Shown: positions 16,257-25,671 of the stretch, in pieces | Layout: the number at the start of each line of letters is the position of its first letter | Position numbering within the stretch: the stretch's first letter is position 1 | Assembly (NCBI RefSeq): GCF_001721645.1 | Contig: NZ_CP017141.1 | Span: 1,550,001 to 1,614,000 of the forward strand | Length of the DNA: 64,000 nucleotides | Direction of reading: 5' to 3' | Origin: Pedobacter steynii | GTDB taxonomy: Bacteria; Bacteroidota; Bacteroidia; Sphingobacteriales; Sphingobacteriaceae | Position numbers and translations under genes: made by a program | The notes under the pieces: model-generated | What the model saw: the letters and a program-made list of their open reading frames with translations, nothing else | Databases searched by the model: none | What the model was told of the DNA's origin: nothing

Positions 16257-17630
16257 ATGAATATCATCATAACAATTACTGTTACAGCTTTAGTGGTGCT
16301 TTATGCAGGTTTGTTTAAAGCTAAAAAAGCGTTATTACCCCTTACCTTAATTGGTTTGCTTACTTCACTGGCTTTTGTTGCGACCTCATGGAACACCAAC
16401 CAGACCTATTATGGAATGATGCAAATGGACAATTTTGCATTGGCTTTTGCCGGAATCACCATTCTGGGAACACTTTTTATCTTCTTGCTGACACAAAACT
16501 ATTTTGCTGAACATAGCGAGAACATAGCCGAATACTTTACCCTGATCCTCTTTGCGCTTGCAGGGATCGTGATCATGGTTTCTTATAAAAATATGTCGAT
16601 GTTGTTCATCGGTGTGGAAATCATGTCTGTGGCACTTTATATTCTGGCGGGAATCCGGAAGAACAATTTTGCTTCCAATGAGGCTTCCCTGAAGTATTTC
16701 CTGATGGGTGCCTTCTCTACAGGTTTCTTATTGTTTGGTATTACCCTAATTTACGGCGCTACGGGATCTTTTGACCTGGAGGCGATCAATCAGTACCTGG
16801 TGGGTAATTATAAGAGCATCTCGCCCTTATTTTATCCTGGTGTGATTTTATTGATGGTGGGTCTGTGTTTTAAGATTGGGGCTGCACCTTTCCACTTCTG
16901 GACACCTGATGTATACGAAGGAGCACCAACATTGATCACCGCTTTTATGTCTACAGTAGTAAAGACTGCTGGTTTCGCTGCTTTCCTTCGTTTGTTTGCC
17001 GATACCTTTGCACCTTTACATGATTTCTGGTTACCTCCATTGATGGTGATCGTATGCCTGACTTTATTCATTGGTAACATCACGGCGCTATTTCAAAAGA
17101 ATTTCAAAAGAATGCTGGCTTATTCCAGTATTTCCCATGCAGGTTACCTGTTGTTCTCTTTAATTGCATTGACTGCAAGTTCAGCGAATAATGTATTGGT
17201 TTATGCCGCTGCTTATACTTTTGCAAGTATCATTGCTTTCGGGGTATTGATTCTGGTAAAACAGAAGACAGGTAACGACAGTTTTGACAGTTTCAATGGC
17301 TTGGGAAAACGCAATCCTTTTGCCGCATTCGTGCTTACTGTAGCGATGTTGTCTTTAGCTGGTATTCCCCTTACAGCAGGATTCATTGGTAAATACCTGA
17401 TGTTCCTGAATGTAATGCATGATTACCAGTTTTATCTGGTTGCTTTTGCCATCTTAAATGCATTGGTAGGATTTTACTATTATTTTAAGGTGATCGTGGC
17501 GATGTATTTCAAAGAAGGAACTGACATTGAACTGGAAACTCCTGTACAATATAAAGTGGTATTGGCCTTATCGCTGATCATCACCGTTTTCCTTGGTGTA
17601 TATCCTTCAGTAATTTTAAATCTGATATAA
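16257..17630 (+). CDS. nuoN: NADH-quinone oxidoreductase subunit N
   Basis: A 457-residue antiporter-like proton-channel subunit of complex I, the last of the 14-gene operon. Visible blocks are MSMLFIGVEIMSVALYILAG, the segment APFHFWTPDVYEGAPTLITA, and NFKRMLAYSSISHAGYLLFS. The segment replacing Pro/Glu positions of NuoM and NuoL follows the usual NuoN pattern. No clear terminator follows; the dedA gene starts 45 bases later and may have its own weak promoter. Confidence 0.97.
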   Translation: MNIIITITVTALVVLYAGLFKAKKALLPLTLIGLLTSLAFVATSWNTNQTYYGMMQMDNFALAFAGITILGTLFIFLLTQNYFAEHSENIAEYFTLILFALAGIVIMVSYKNMSMLFIGVEIMSVALYILAGIRKNNFASNEASLKYFLMGAFSTGFLLFGITLIYGATGSFDLEAINQYLVGNYKSISPLFYPGVILLMVGLCFKIGAAPFHFWTPDVYEGAPTLITAFMSTVVKTAGFAAFLRLFADTFAPLHDFWLPPLMVIVCLTLFIGNITALFQKNFKRMLAYSSISHAGYLLFSLIALTASSANNVLVYAAAYTFASIIAFGVLILVKQKTGNDSFDSFNGLGKRNPFAAFVLTVAMLSLAGIPLTAGFIGKYLMFLNVMHDYQFYLVAFAILNALVGFYYYFKVIVAMYFKEGTDIELETPVQYKVVLALSLIITVFLGVYPSVILNLI

Positions 17631-17675
17631 TCATTTCTGTAGATAATTATATGTAGTTTTACGAATAATTGAACT

Positions 17676-18338
17676 ATGCACGATTTCTGGAACTCATTAC
17701 AGCACTTCATTGATCCCGAAAAACTACTTAAAGAAGGTGGTTTCTATGTTGTAATGTTCGTCATCTTTGCGGAGACGGGTTTGTTCTTTGGGTTCTTTTT
17801 ACCTGGAGACTATTTACTGTTCCTTGCAGGCATGTTCGTCGCTACGGGCAAATTAGACGTAAACCTATATGTACTGATTGTAGGGCTGATCATTGCCGCA
17901 GTATCCGGGAATTTTACGGGTTATTGGTTTGGCCGAAAGACGGGCCCTGTACTGTACCATCGAAAGGACTCTTTCTTCTTTAAAAAACGCTATTTAAAGG
18001 CTGCCGAGGATTATTATAATAAACAGGGAGCCTTTGCACTTATAATGGGGCGCTTTGTTCCGATTGTAAGAACTTTTGCCCCGATTTTTGCGGGTGTAGT
18101 AAAATTAGATTTTAAAAGATTTGCATTATATAACTTTGCAGGTGCAATTATTTGGATTGCTTCCTTAACTTTGCTAGGTTATTTTCTTGGCAAGAGATTT
18201 GAAAAAGAAATTAACGACTATTTATTATACATAATTATAGGCTTCATTGTAATTACTACCATACCACTTGTTTATACATTCGTAAAAAAGAAGGTTGTGA
18301 AGGACGACAATGACCATATATCAAACACTGAACAATAA
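17676..18338 (+). CDS. DedA family (SNARE-associated) membrane protein
   Basis: A 220-residue inner-membrane protein of the DedA/VTT family. Members flip or help recycle lipid carriers such as undecaprenyl phosphate and support membrane homeostasis. Visible features are the acidic re-entrant segment VIFAETGLFFGFFLPGDYLL (about 29-48), GNFTGYWFGRKTGP, and the basic motif GRFVPIVRTFAPIFAGV typical of the family. Four to five helices are evident. Pyrophosphatase follows after two bases, so these genes are probably cotranscribed. The exact lipid substrate cannot be assigned. Confidence 0.92.
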   Translation: MHDFWNSLQHFIDPEKLLKEGGFYVVMFVIFAETGLFFGFFLPGDYLLFLAGMFVATGKLDVNLYVLIVGLIIAAVSGNFTGYWFGRKTGPVLYHRKDSFFFKKRYLKAAEDYYNKQGAFALIMGRFVPIVRTFAPIFAGVVKLDFKRFALYNFAGAIIWIASLTLLGYFLGKRFEKEINDYLLYIIIGFIVITTIPLVYTFVKKKVVKDDNDHISNTEQ

Positions 18339-18340
18339 AA

Positions 18341-18895
18341 ATGATTAAAGACGAGCATCATCCGTGGCACTGTGTTTCTCCGGGTGCAAACCTACCAGAA
18401 TCCGTAAATGCAATTATTGAAATTCCTAAAGGATCTAAAGCTAAATACGAAATTGATAAAGATTCCCACCTGATTAAATTAGATAGGGTACTTTTCTCTT
18501 CTGTGATGTATCCGGCAAATTATGGCTTTATTCCACAAACTTATTGTGACGATAATGACCCTTTAGATATCCTTGTACTATGCTCTGTAGACGTTTATCC
18601 AATGTCTATCGTTGAGGCTAAAGTTATCGGGGTAATGCATATGGTGGATAATGGAGAGCAGGATGACAAAATTATCGCTGTTGCAAAAAACGACATGTCT
18701 GTTAACTATATCAATGATTTAGCAGAATTGCCTCCTCATACGATGAAAGAAATTGTGAAATTCTTTCAGGACTATAAGGCATTAGAAGAAAAACAAGTAA
18801 CTATTGAACATCTTTTGGGCGTTCGGTATGCACATAAAGTAATACAGGAAAGTATCATACTTTATGACCAAAAGTTTAGAAATAACAATTCTTAA
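18341..18895 (+). CDS. ppa: Inorganic pyrophosphatase
   Basis: A 184-residue soluble family I pyrophosphatase that hydrolyses pyrophosphate to phosphate and pulls biosynthetic reactions forward. The active-site block DDNDPLDILVL (D70, D71, D73, D76) binds the metal ions, and YPANYGFIPQTYCDD just before it is also conserved. A Lys/Glu-rich N-terminal strand (IEIPKGSKAKYEID) contributes phosphate-binding residues. It sits two bases after dedA and overlaps the next gene by one base. Confidence 0.95.
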   Translation: MIKDEHHPWHCVSPGANLPESVNAIIEIPKGSKAKYEIDKDSHLIKLDRVLFSSVMYPANYGFIPQTYCDDNDPLDILVLCSVDVYPMSIVEAKVIGVMHMVDNGEQDDKIIAVAKNDMSVNYINDLAELPPHTMKEIVKFFQDYKALEEKQVTIEHLLGVRYAHKVIQESIILYDQKFRNNNS

Positions 18896-20211
18896 TGGAA
18901 GGTTTTAAGATATTTTTAACATTCTTCTTAGTAGCACTGAACGGCTTTTTCGTTGCAGCAGAGTTTGCAATTGTAAAAGTCAGGGCCTCTCAAATTGAAA
19001 TTAAAGCAAAGTCAGGAAGCCGGGTAGCGAACATTGCAAAATACATTACCCAGCATCTGGATGGTTACCTGGCTGCAACGCAGCTGGGTATTACACTTGC
19101 TTCCCTTGGATTAGGTTGGGTGGGTGAATCTGTAATGCACAGTCTGATCCACGATTTCCTGGTAAAATTCAATTTTTCTGAAGTATACATCACTTCGATC
19201 TCCACTGCCATAGCCTTTTTATTGATTACTGTAATGCACATTGTATTTGGTGAGCTGGCTCCTAAATCGGTGGCGATACAAAGGCCGGTTGCTACAACAT
19301 TGTTTATTGCGATACCATTGCAGGCATTCTACCTGATCTTCAGGCCATTTATATGGGTGCTGAATGGCTTTGCGAACGTGATTCTTAAATTATTTGGAAT
19401 TTCTAATGTGGGTGGACATGAATCTGTTCACAGTACGGAAGAACTTCATTATTTATTGGATCAGGGTAAGGAAAGTGGTGCGTTAGATACCAATGAGCAT
19501 GAATTGATTAAAAATGTCTTTGACTTTAATGAAAGGGTTGTAAAGAACATTATGGTTCCCAGAACCAAAATATCAGGAATAGAGCTACAGACAGCACCTG
19601 CTGATGTGATTGACAAGATTATTGGTGAAGGTTATTCCAGATTACCGGTCTATGATGAGATCATTGACAAGATCATCGGAATTATACATGCTAAAGACAT
19701 TTTGCCTTTGCTGGCAGGTCAGAAAGACTGGGCGTTAAAAGACATCATCAGAAAGCCTTATTTCGTTCCGGAGACTAAAAAAATTAATGACCTGCTGAGT
19801 GAGCTTCAGCAGAAACGTATCCAGATTGCGATTGTGATCGATGAATTTGGTGGAACCGCAGGTATGGTTACACTGGAGGATATCGTAGAAGAGATTGTTG
19901 GAGAAATCCAGGATGAGTACGATGAGGAAAAACCGACAGTAGAAAAAATCTCTGAGACGGAATTCATCATCAATGCTTATGCGACTGTTTACGATGTGAA
20001 TGAACACCTGCCTCATGATCTTCCTGAAGATGAGGATTTCGATACCGTTGGTGGCCTGGTTTCTCATGCTTTTGGTAAAATACCTGAAGTAGGGGATAGC
20101 GAAGAGTGCTATGGGTATCTATTTACCATCTTAAAGAAAACTGAGCAAAATATTGAGACCATAAAGCTTGAACTGGTAATTGCTAAAAGCGATATGGTGG
20201 ACAACCACTAA
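18895..20211 (+). CDS. CNNM/CorC-type membrane protein with CBS domains
   Basis: A 438-residue protein with an N-terminal DUF21 membrane domain (about 1-170; EGFKIFLTFFLVALNGFFVA, NGFFVAAEFAIVKVR), a CBS pair (about 215-340; NIMVPRTKISGIE, GYSRLPVYDE) and a C-terminal CorC_HlyC domain (about 355-435). The family is linked to Mg2+ or other cation efflux. Older labels such as hemolysin are misleading. The signature FGELAPKSVAIQRP is present. It overlaps the pyrophosphatase gene by one base; Mg2+ is the cofactor of that enzyme, but a functional link is only inference. Confidence 0.92.
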   Translation: MEGFKIFLTFFLVALNGFFVAAEFAIVKVRASQIEIKAKSGSRVANIAKYITQHLDGYLAATQLGITLASLGLGWVGESVMHSLIHDFLVKFNFSEVYITSISTAIAFLLITVMHIVFGELAPKSVAIQRPVATTLFIAIPLQAFYLIFRPFIWVLNGFANVILKLFGISNVGGHESVHSTEELHYLLDQGKESGALDTNEHELIKNVFDFNERVVKNIMVPRTKISGIELQTAPADVIDKIIGEGYSRLPVYDEIIDKIIGIIHAKDILPLLAGQKDWALKDIIRKPYFVPETKKINDLLSELQQKRIQIAIVIDEFGGTAGMVTLEDIVEEIVGEIQDEYDEEKPTVEKISETEFIINAYATVYDVNEHLPHDLPEDEDFDTVGGLVSHAFGKIPEVGDSEECYGYLFTILKKTEQNIETIKLELVIAKSDMVDNH

Positions 20212-20222
20212 TCCCTTGAGCA

Positions 20223-20927
20223 ATGCATGTTTTTTATACCCCCGATATTGATTCCACTGAGTATAGCTTAAATGAAGAAGAAAGTAAGCATTGCCTGAAA
20301 GTTCTGAGATTAGGACGCGGCGATGTGGTCAATCTGATTGATGGAAAAGGAGGCTTTTATGAGGCGGAGATTATCGCTGAGGCGAAGAAAAATGTTCAGC
20401 TTCGGGTAACCAGCTCAATTCTGGAATACCAAAAAAGAAACCACCATCTTCATATTGTTGTTGCGCCGACAAAGAACATCGACCGCCTGGAATGGTTTCT
20501 GGAAAAGGCTACGGAAATAGGAATTGATGAAATCACGCCGGTGATCTGTGAACGGTCTGAACGGAAAATCATTAAAGAAGACCGTTTAAATAAAGTGATT
20601 ACCTCTGCGGTAAAACAATCTTTACAGGCTTACCACCCTTTATTAAACCCACAAATTTCCCTGACCGATTTTTTAAAGATGGAGCATGATTCCATTAAAA
20701 TGATCGCTCATTGTATCGATGGAGAGCCACGTCGGTATATCAGTGAAGTAATTGAATCGCATCAACGCTACCTGATACTAATAGGACCTGAAGGTGATTT
20801 TAGTCCCAAAGAAATAGAACTTGCTTTGCAAAGCGGCTTTAAACCCCTAACTTTAGGTAATACACGTCTGAGAACAGAAACTGCTGCATTAGCTGCCTGT
20901 TTTGAGGTGAATTATTTAAACCGATGA
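20223..20927 (+). CDS. rsmE: 16S rRNA (uracil-1498-N3)-methyltransferase
   Basis: A 234-residue SPOUT-class methyltransferase that adds a methyl group to N3 of U1498 in 16S rRNA. The N-terminal PUA-like domain (about 1-70) includes HCLKVLRLGRGDVVNLIDGK. The trefoil-knot SAM site is seen in LILIGPEGDFSPKEIELA and LTLGNTRLRTETAALAACFE, both diagnostic for RsmE. Length is normal. Its end overlaps the next gene by four bases, so they are likely coupled. Confidence 0.96.
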   Translation: MHVFYTPDIDSTEYSLNEEESKHCLKVLRLGRGDVVNLIDGKGGFYEAEIIAEAKKNVQLRVTSSILEYQKRNHHLHIVVAPTKNIDRLEWFLEKATEIGIDEITPVICERSERKIIKEDRLNKVITSAVKQSLQAYHPLLNPQISLTDFLKMEHDSIKMIAHCIDGEPRRYISEVIESHQRYLILIGPEGDFSPKEIELALQSGFKPLTLGNTRLRTETAALAACFEVNYLNR

Positions 20928-21580
20928 GAATTAAACTTTGCTTAATTGCCGGATTAATGATCCTGTTGAGTGGTTTCAGGCCGCCCACCTATAAGATGGC
21001 AAAATTAAAATATAATGGGGGAGGCGACTGGTATGCCAATAGAACGGCACTTCCAAATCTGATTGATTTTTGTAATAAAAACCTGAATACGAATTTTGCC
21101 GCTCAGGATGCCATTGTGGAAGTTGGGAGTGCGGAGTTGTTTAACTACCCTTTCACCTATCTTACAGGACATGGTAATGTTGCTTTCAGTGCCAATGAGG
21201 CGCAGAATTTAAGAAAATATCTGATCGGGGGAGGTTTTCTTCATATCGATGATAACTATGGCCTGGATAAGTTTATCCGTAAGGAAATGAAAAAGGTTTT
21301 TCCTGAACTTTCTTTTGTTAGTCTTCCTGCAAATCACCCGGTTTATCACCAGAAATTTAAATTCCCGAGCGGACTTCCAAAAATTCATGAGCATGACGGT
21401 AAAGTCCCACAGGGACTGGCGCTGATCTGGGAAGGAAGGGTGGTCTGTTATTACACCTTTGAGTGCGATCTGGGGAACGGATGGGAAGACTTTGGGACTT
21501 ATCCCGAGGATACACAAGATAAGCGTCTGAGCGCCTTAAAAATGGGCGCAAATTTAGTTCAATATGCATTAACACAATAA
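20924..21580 (+). CDS. DUF4159-type exported protein
   Basis: A 218-residue protein with a short hydrophobic N-terminus ([14 protein letters not shown]) that should act as a signal. The body has the features of DUF4159: [20 protein letters not shown], then [18 protein letters not shown] and [23 protein letters not shown]4159 is a Rossmann-like domain whose role is not established. It overlaps rsmE by four bases and is followed after two bases by the biotin carrier gene, so the run looks like one transcript. Confidence 0.85.
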   Translation: MRIKLCLIAGLMILLSGFRPPTYKMAKLKYNGGGDWYANRTALPNLIDFCNKNLNTNFAAQDAIVEVGSAELFNYPFTYLTGHGNVAFSANEAQNLRKYLIGGGFLHIDDNYGLDKFIRKEMKKVFPELSFVSLPANHPVYHQKFKFPSGLPKIHEHDGKVPQGLALIWEGRVVCYYTFECDLGNGWEDFGTYPEDTQDKRLSALKMGANLVQYALTQ

Positions 21581-21582
21581 GG

Positions 21583-22080
21583 ATGAAGGTCAACGTAAAC
21601 GAGCAGTACAATTTTGAGGTTGAATTAGCAGAGAAAGCCATAAAAGTAAACGGAGAGGAGCTGCAGATAGATTCGAAAGATTTGTCGGCAAGCCAAAAAC
21701 ATATCCTCTACCAGAATAAATCCTATAATGTAGAGTTGGTGGAGCGGGATGATGAGGGAAAGACCATGGTCGTCAAGGTAAATGGTCGTCTTTATCAGGT
21801 CGGAATCGAAGATCAATATGATGATTTACTCAAAAAACTGGGTATGGACAGCTCTTCTGCCAACAAGGTGCTGGAAATTAAGGCACCTATGCCGGGACTG
21901 GTACTGAACATCATTGTGGAAGAAGGTCAGGAAGTAAATAAGGGCGATAGTTTATTGGTACTGGAAGCAATGAAGATGGAAAACATCATTAAATCCCCAA
22001 CGGGAGGGCTGGTGAAAAAGATTCTGGTCCTTAGAGGAGATAAAGTAGAAAAGAATGAAATCTTACTGCAGTTTGCATAA
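21583..22080 (+). CDS. Biotin carboxyl carrier domain protein
   Basis: A 165-residue protein with a C-terminal biotinyl domain (about 97-165). The biotin attachment site is EAMKMEN, with K131 as the modified lysine, preceded by [19 protein letters not shown]. The N-terminal ~90 residues form a separate small domain as seen in carriers of acyl-CoA carboxylases. It would carry CO2 between a biotin carboxylase and a carboxyltransferase. Neither partner is in the window, so acetyl-CoA versus propionyl-CoA cannot be settled. The stop codon is part of a 36-base palindrome that forms the terminator. Confidence 0.9.
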   Translation: MKVNVNEQYNFEVELAEKAIKVNGEELQIDSKDLSASQKHILYQNKSYNVELVERDDEGKTMVVKVNGRLYQVGIEDQYDDLLKKLGMDSSSANKVLEIKAPMPGLVLNIIVEEGQEVNKGDSLLVLEAMKMENIIKSPTGGLVKKILVLRGDKVEKNEILLQFA

Positions 22081-22110
22081 AAAAAGGAGCAATTGCTCCT
22101 TTTTTTATGC
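22075..22110. terminator. Bidirectional terminator, 36-base perfect palindrome
   Basis: Bases 22075-22110 read identically on both strands. The core GGAGCAATTGCTCC is flanked by A-runs and T-runs, so a stem-loop with a U-tract forms in either direction. It separates the biotin-carrier gene (plus) from gldJ (minus), which converge here, and contains the stop codon of the former. Confidence 0.9.
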
Positions 22111-22126
22111 TTAGTATTTTTTGATT

Positions 22127-23695
22127 TTACTTTCCGGCGCGGAATGCTTTTGCAGCCTTAGGTTTAAATTGTGGTTTTCCCGTAGACCTGATCTCGGAAG
22201 CGCCTAACATGGTCATTGCACAACGGAAGCCGATGTCTGCAGTAGACTCATCCTGTGCAAGGAACCTTCTGGTAGCCGGGTTCAGCCATAATGCCTGATC
22301 TTCCCATGATCCTCCCTTATAAACTCTCGATTTATCTGTTACCAGTGTAATTTCACCATACAATTCATTTGCTTTATCTCTATAACCTCTTTGATCGGCA
22401 TAAGTATTTACCGTTGGAGGAGGGGTAGCAGCCTGTTTTTCGGCCCAGGTTTGTTTCTTATAAGAAATGGCATCTGTTAAGACCGGCTTGTTGTATTTAT
22501 CTTTTTCAATTTTTCCGCTAACCGGATCTGCTATTTTTTTGTCTTTATAGTAGTTTCCTCTATAAGGGTTAAAGGCATCTGCCGCTTCAAATGTTTTAGA
22601 ACGGTAAACATCTGCCACCCATTCATTCACATTTCCAGCCATATTGTACAAGCCGAAATCGTTTGGCATATAAGACCTTACCGCAACGGTGAGTCCGCCT
22701 TTATCATTCAGGGATCCACCTACACCCATATAATCTCCTTTGGTCCTTTTAAAGTTGGCAAGGATCAGTCCTCTGGTACTTCTTTTTGCAGAGCTCAGGC
22801 CTAAACCATTCCATGGATAGATTTTATTGGCATTAATATTCTCGTATTGTGTGTTTCCGATCAGACCCAGCGCTGCATATTCCCATTCCGCTTCTGTTGG
22901 CAGACGGTACGGTTGTTTGATGATCCCATCTTCCAGCCTCACATTTCTTGTTGCGGCATTTTTACCTGTTGCAGCACCGTTAGCGTTAGAAGGATTGAGG
23001 TCTTTCATCGCTTTCTTACCCTTATCATCGTATTGTCCATTCAGGTATATATCGGTGTTAAATGGTTCTGTTGGTCTGGCAGTTGTTGTACCTGCTGTTT
23101 TTGACCCGCCATTGATGTCTTTAAAGCTGGTCATATAACCTTTTTCGCGAAGTAACAGCTCATTTACGCGGTCTGTTCTCCATTCACAATATCGCTCTGC
23201 CTGTTCCCAGGTTACTCCGACAACCGGATAGTCCTGATAGGCAGGGTGCCTTAAATAATTATCTACATAAGGTTCATTGTAGGATAGAGGCCTGCGCCAA
23301 ACCAAGGTATCGGGAAGTTCATTATAGTAATACTCATGATCCGTTGGATAGCTGGTGCGTATCCAGTTCAGGTATTCCAGCCAGTTGGTATTGGAAACTT
23401 CTGTTTCATCCATATAAAATGAAGAAACTGTGGTTTCTCTTTTATGATTATAATTGCTGAGTTCCTCTCCGGGTACATTGATTGCACTTCCGCTCATGAC
23501 AAAAACACCGCCTTCAATTTCCACTAATCCGGGACCCGGACCGCGCTTGAATTTTTTATTTACTTCAAAGCCTCCAAACTCCTGTTTGTTATATGCCATT
23601 CCTGTCTTCTCTGAGGTTCCTGACTTTGATTTGCAGGACGTTAGTGAAGCTATAATTGCAATAGATGCAATTGAATATAAGTATGATTTTTTCAT
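22127..23695 (-). CDS. gldJ: Gliding motility lipoprotein GldJ
   Basis: A 522-residue lipoprotein with a formylglycine-generating-enzyme (SUMF1-like) fold. The signal ends in the lipobox LTSC (C21). The body begins GPGLVEIEGGVFVM and has SFYMDETEVSNTNWLEYLNW, then YRLPTEAEWEYAALGL, NDFGLYNMAGNVNEWVADVY and the closing RVYKGGSWEDQALWLNPATR. This matches GldJ of the gliding/type IX secretion machinery, where the fold is structural. GldK is the nearest alternative, but the early GPGLVxxEGG and length favour GldJ. Start chosen at MKKSYLYS; an upstream ATG at 23710 would add five residues. It diverges from porV. Confidence 0.87.
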   Translation of the reverse strand: MKKSYLYSIASIAIIASLTSCKSKSGTSEKTGMAYNKQEFGGFEVNKKFKRGPGPGLVEIEGGVFVMSGSAINVPGEELSNYNHKRETTVSSFYMDETEVSNTNWLEYLNWIRTSYPTDHEYYYNELPDTLVWRRPLSYNEPYVDNYLRHPAYQDYPVVGVTWEQAERYCEWRTDRVNELLLREKGYMTSFKDINGGSKTAGTTTARPTEPFNTDIYLNGQYDDKGKKAMKDLNPSNANGAATGKNAATRNVRLEDGIIKQPYRLPTEAEWEYAALGLIGNTQYENINANKIYPWNGLGLSSAKRSTRGLILANFKRTKGDYMGVGGSLNDKGGLTVAVRSYMPNDFGLYNMAGNVNEWVADVYRSKTFEAADAFNPYRGNYYKDKKIADPVSGKIEKDKYNKPVLTDAISYKKQTWAEKQAATPPPTVNTYADQRGYRDKANELYGEITLVTDKSRVYKGGSWEDQALWLNPATRRFLAQDESTADIGFRCAMTMLGASEIRSTGKPQFKPKAAKAFRAGK

Positions 23696-23724
23696 ATAGA
23701 TGGATATCATAATGCTTTAACTGT

Positions 23725-23756
23725 TAAAATTACGTAAAAAAAGACTTATAGAACAA
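23725..23756 (-). promoter_or_regulatory. Candidate gldJ promoter
   Basis: On the minus strand TTG (23756-23754) and TAATTTTA (23732-23725) are 21 bases apart. The -7 element differs from TAnnTTTG at the last base. It ends 29 bases before the chosen gldJ start. Confidence 0.35.
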
Positions 23757-23852
23757 CAAAACAAATGCTTTAAATAAAAATAATCTTTAAATAATGTTGT
23801 TTTGAATAAGTGTGAGGCATATTTAATAAATGAATAGAAAGTTCATAATCTT

Positions 23853-23882
23853 TTGATTTTAATAAACACTATGTTAACTTGC
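23853..23882 (+). promoter_or_regulatory. Weak candidate porV promoter
   Basis: TTTTG ending at 23855 and TAACTTGC (23875-23882) are spaced by exactly 19 bases, but the -7 box matches the consensus only partly. It lies 28 bases before the porV ATG. The 200-base gldJ-porV gap is AT-rich and holds nothing else I can name. Confidence 0.3.
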
Positions 23883-23910
23883 ATATAATAGCGGTATAAT
23901 TATCTGGCAA

Positions 23911-25086
23911 ATGAGTGGAAGATTGGTAAAAGCTGTTCTGAGTATATTTTCTTTATTAACAGTTGGTGCTGATTTGTATGCTCAGAGTGTTCAGCCGGGA
24001 ACCCAGACTAATGGGAGCCGTTCCAGCAATATTGCCACTGCGGTGCCCTTTTTACTCATTACACCAGATGCAAGAGCAGGGGGAATGGGAGAAGCCGGAG
24101 TTGCTGTTCAGCCAGATGCAAATGCCATGAGTATGAATCCTTCCAAACTGGCGTTTTTAGACCGCAGTTATGGTTTTTCCGTTTCTTATAGCCCCTGGTT
24201 AAAAAGCCTGATTCCCGATGTAAATCTCACTTACCTTAGCGGTTATTATAAGCTGGATGACCGGAACACGATTGCCAGCTCTCTAAGGTATTTCAGTCTT
24301 GGCGAGATTCAGTTAACTGATATCAGTCAGCAGGATCTGGGAGTTTATACCCCAAATGAATTGTCTTTTGATGTCTCTTTTGCGAGAAAAATGGGAGAGT
24401 CCTTTTCCCTGGGCACATCGGTACGGTATATCCGCTCCAATCTTTTTTCCGGACAGTTTTCCGCCGGACAACAAACAAAGGCCGGGAATTCCGTTGCTGT
24501 TGATGTTTCTGCTTATTTTAAAAAGCCAACCCGGTTTCTGGGCAAAGATGCCATTCTTTCGGCAGGGATGAATATCTCCAATATTGGCACAAAAATGAGT
24601 TATGTAGATGGTTATAAAGGTTACTTTCTGCCAACAAACTTAAAAATAGGAGGAGCATCTACTTTCATTCTGGATGATTTTAACCAGTTTACCTTTGCCC
24701 TTGATTTTAATAAATTACTGGTGCCAACACAACCGGTGTACAATACAGATGGGGAAATAATTGCAGGCGAAGATCCGGACAGGTCCGTTCCGGCGGGTAT
24801 TTTCGGTTCCTTTACAGATGCTCCGGGCGGATTTAAAGAAGAAATGCAGGAGATTAACATTGCTGCAGGTATGGAATATTGGTACAATCAGCAATTTGCA
24901 CTTCGTGCAGGCTATTTTTATGAAAGCCCTAAAAAAGGCGACAGGCGTTACTTTACCCTGGGTGCAGGTTTAAAATACAATGTATTTAATATAGACTTTG
25001 CATATTTGCTGGCCAGTCCGCAAAAAAGTCCTTTGGCAAATACGCTGAGGTTCTCTCTTTTGTTCAATTTTGGCCAGGCCAAATAA
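23911..25086 (+). CDS. porV: Type IX secretion outer-membrane protein PorV
   Basis: A 391-residue outer-membrane beta-barrel protein of the PorV (LptO) group. A signal peptide ends near LYAQS. Diagnostic blocks are ATAVPFLLITPDARAGGMGE and NAMSMNPSKLAFLDRSYGF, followed by alternating barrel strands to the terminal LRFSLLFNFGQAK. PorV shuttles type IX cargo from the translocon to the attachment complex, and with the PorU sortase helps anchor cargo to the surface. It diverges from gldJ. ispF follows after 38 bases with no terminator and may be cotranscribed. PorQ is a related alternative but usually lacks this N-terminus. Confidence 0.9.
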   Translation: MSGRLVKAVLSIFSLLTVGADLYAQSVQPGTQTNGSRSSNIATAVPFLLITPDARAGGMGEAGVAVQPDANAMSMNPSKLAFLDRSYGFSVSYSPWLKSLIPDVNLTYLSGYYKLDDRNTIASSLRYFSLGEIQLTDISQQDLGVYTPNELSFDVSFARKMGESFSLGTSVRYIRSNLFSGQFSAGQQTKAGNSVAVDVSAYFKKPTRFLGKDAILSAGMNISNIGTKMSYVDGYKGYFLPTNLKIGGASTFILDDFNQFTFALDFNKLLVPTQPVYNTDGEIIAGEDPDRSVPAGIFGSFTDAPGGFKEEMQEINIAAGMEYWYNQQFALRAGYFYESPKKGDRRYFTLGAGLKYNVFNIDFAYLLASPQKSPLANTLRFSLLFNFGQAK

Positions 25087-25124
25087 GGAAACAGGAATAC
25101 TAATAAAACAAAAAACATATAGAA

Positions 25125-25604
25125 ATGAAGATTAAGGTAGGGTTTGGCTTTGATGTACATCAGCTGAAGGAAAATCATCCTTTTGTGGTGGGAGGAGTAG
25201 ATTTGGAACACCATAAAGGTGCTTATGGTCACTCCGATGCAGACGTGTTGTTGCATGCCATTTGCGATGCGCTCCTTGGTGCAGCTAATTTACGGGATAT
25301 AGGTTATCACTTTAAAAATACTGATCCACGCTGGAAAGGGATCAGCAGCATTATCCTCTTACAGGAAAGTGTGAAACTGGTTAAAGAAAAAGGTTTTGAG
25401 ATTGGTAATATCGATGCCATGCTTTGTCTGGAAGCCCCTAAAATCAATCCGCATATCCCGGCAATGCAACAGCACATTGCAACAGCCATTGGGATAGACA
25501 TAGAAGACATTTCCATAAAGGCAACCACAAATGAGCAAATGGGCTTTATTGGAAGAGAAGAAGGGGTTGTTGCTTATGCCGTTTGCCTGATTCAAAAGAT
25601 TTAA
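25125..25604 (+). CDS. ispF: 2-C-methyl-D-erythritol 2,4-cyclodiphosphate synthase
   Basis: A 159-residue enzyme of the MEP pathway that converts CDP-methylerythritol 2-phosphate to methylerythritol cyclodiphosphate, en route to isoprenoids. Zinc ligands D10, H12 (GFDVHQL) and H44 (SDADVLLHAICDALLGAA) are present, as is the C-terminal TTNEQMGFIGREEGVVAYAV. The protein acts as a trimer. Length is normal. It follows porV closely and is closed by a symmetric terminator. Confidence 0.97.
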   Translation: MKIKVGFGFDVHQLKENHPFVVGGVDLEHHKGAYGHSDADVLLHAICDALLGAANLRDIGYHFKNTDPRWKGISSIILLQESVKLVKEKGFEIGNIDAMLCLEAPKINPHIPAMQQHIATAIGIDIEDISIKATTNEQMGFIGREEGVVAYAVCLIQKI

Positions 25605-25636
25605 GCTAATGCTCCGCAAAGGAGATGAACATAAAA

Positions 25637-25664
25637 AAATCCGGTGCGTTCAAGCACCGGATTT
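25637..25664. terminator. Bidirectional terminator between ispF and pirin gene
   Basis: AAATCCGGTGC (25637-25647) pairs with GCACCGGATTT (25654-25664) around a 6-base loop. An A-run precedes it and short T tracts flank it, so it can serve both converging genes. Confidence 0.8.
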
Positions 25665-25671
25665 CTGAAGG

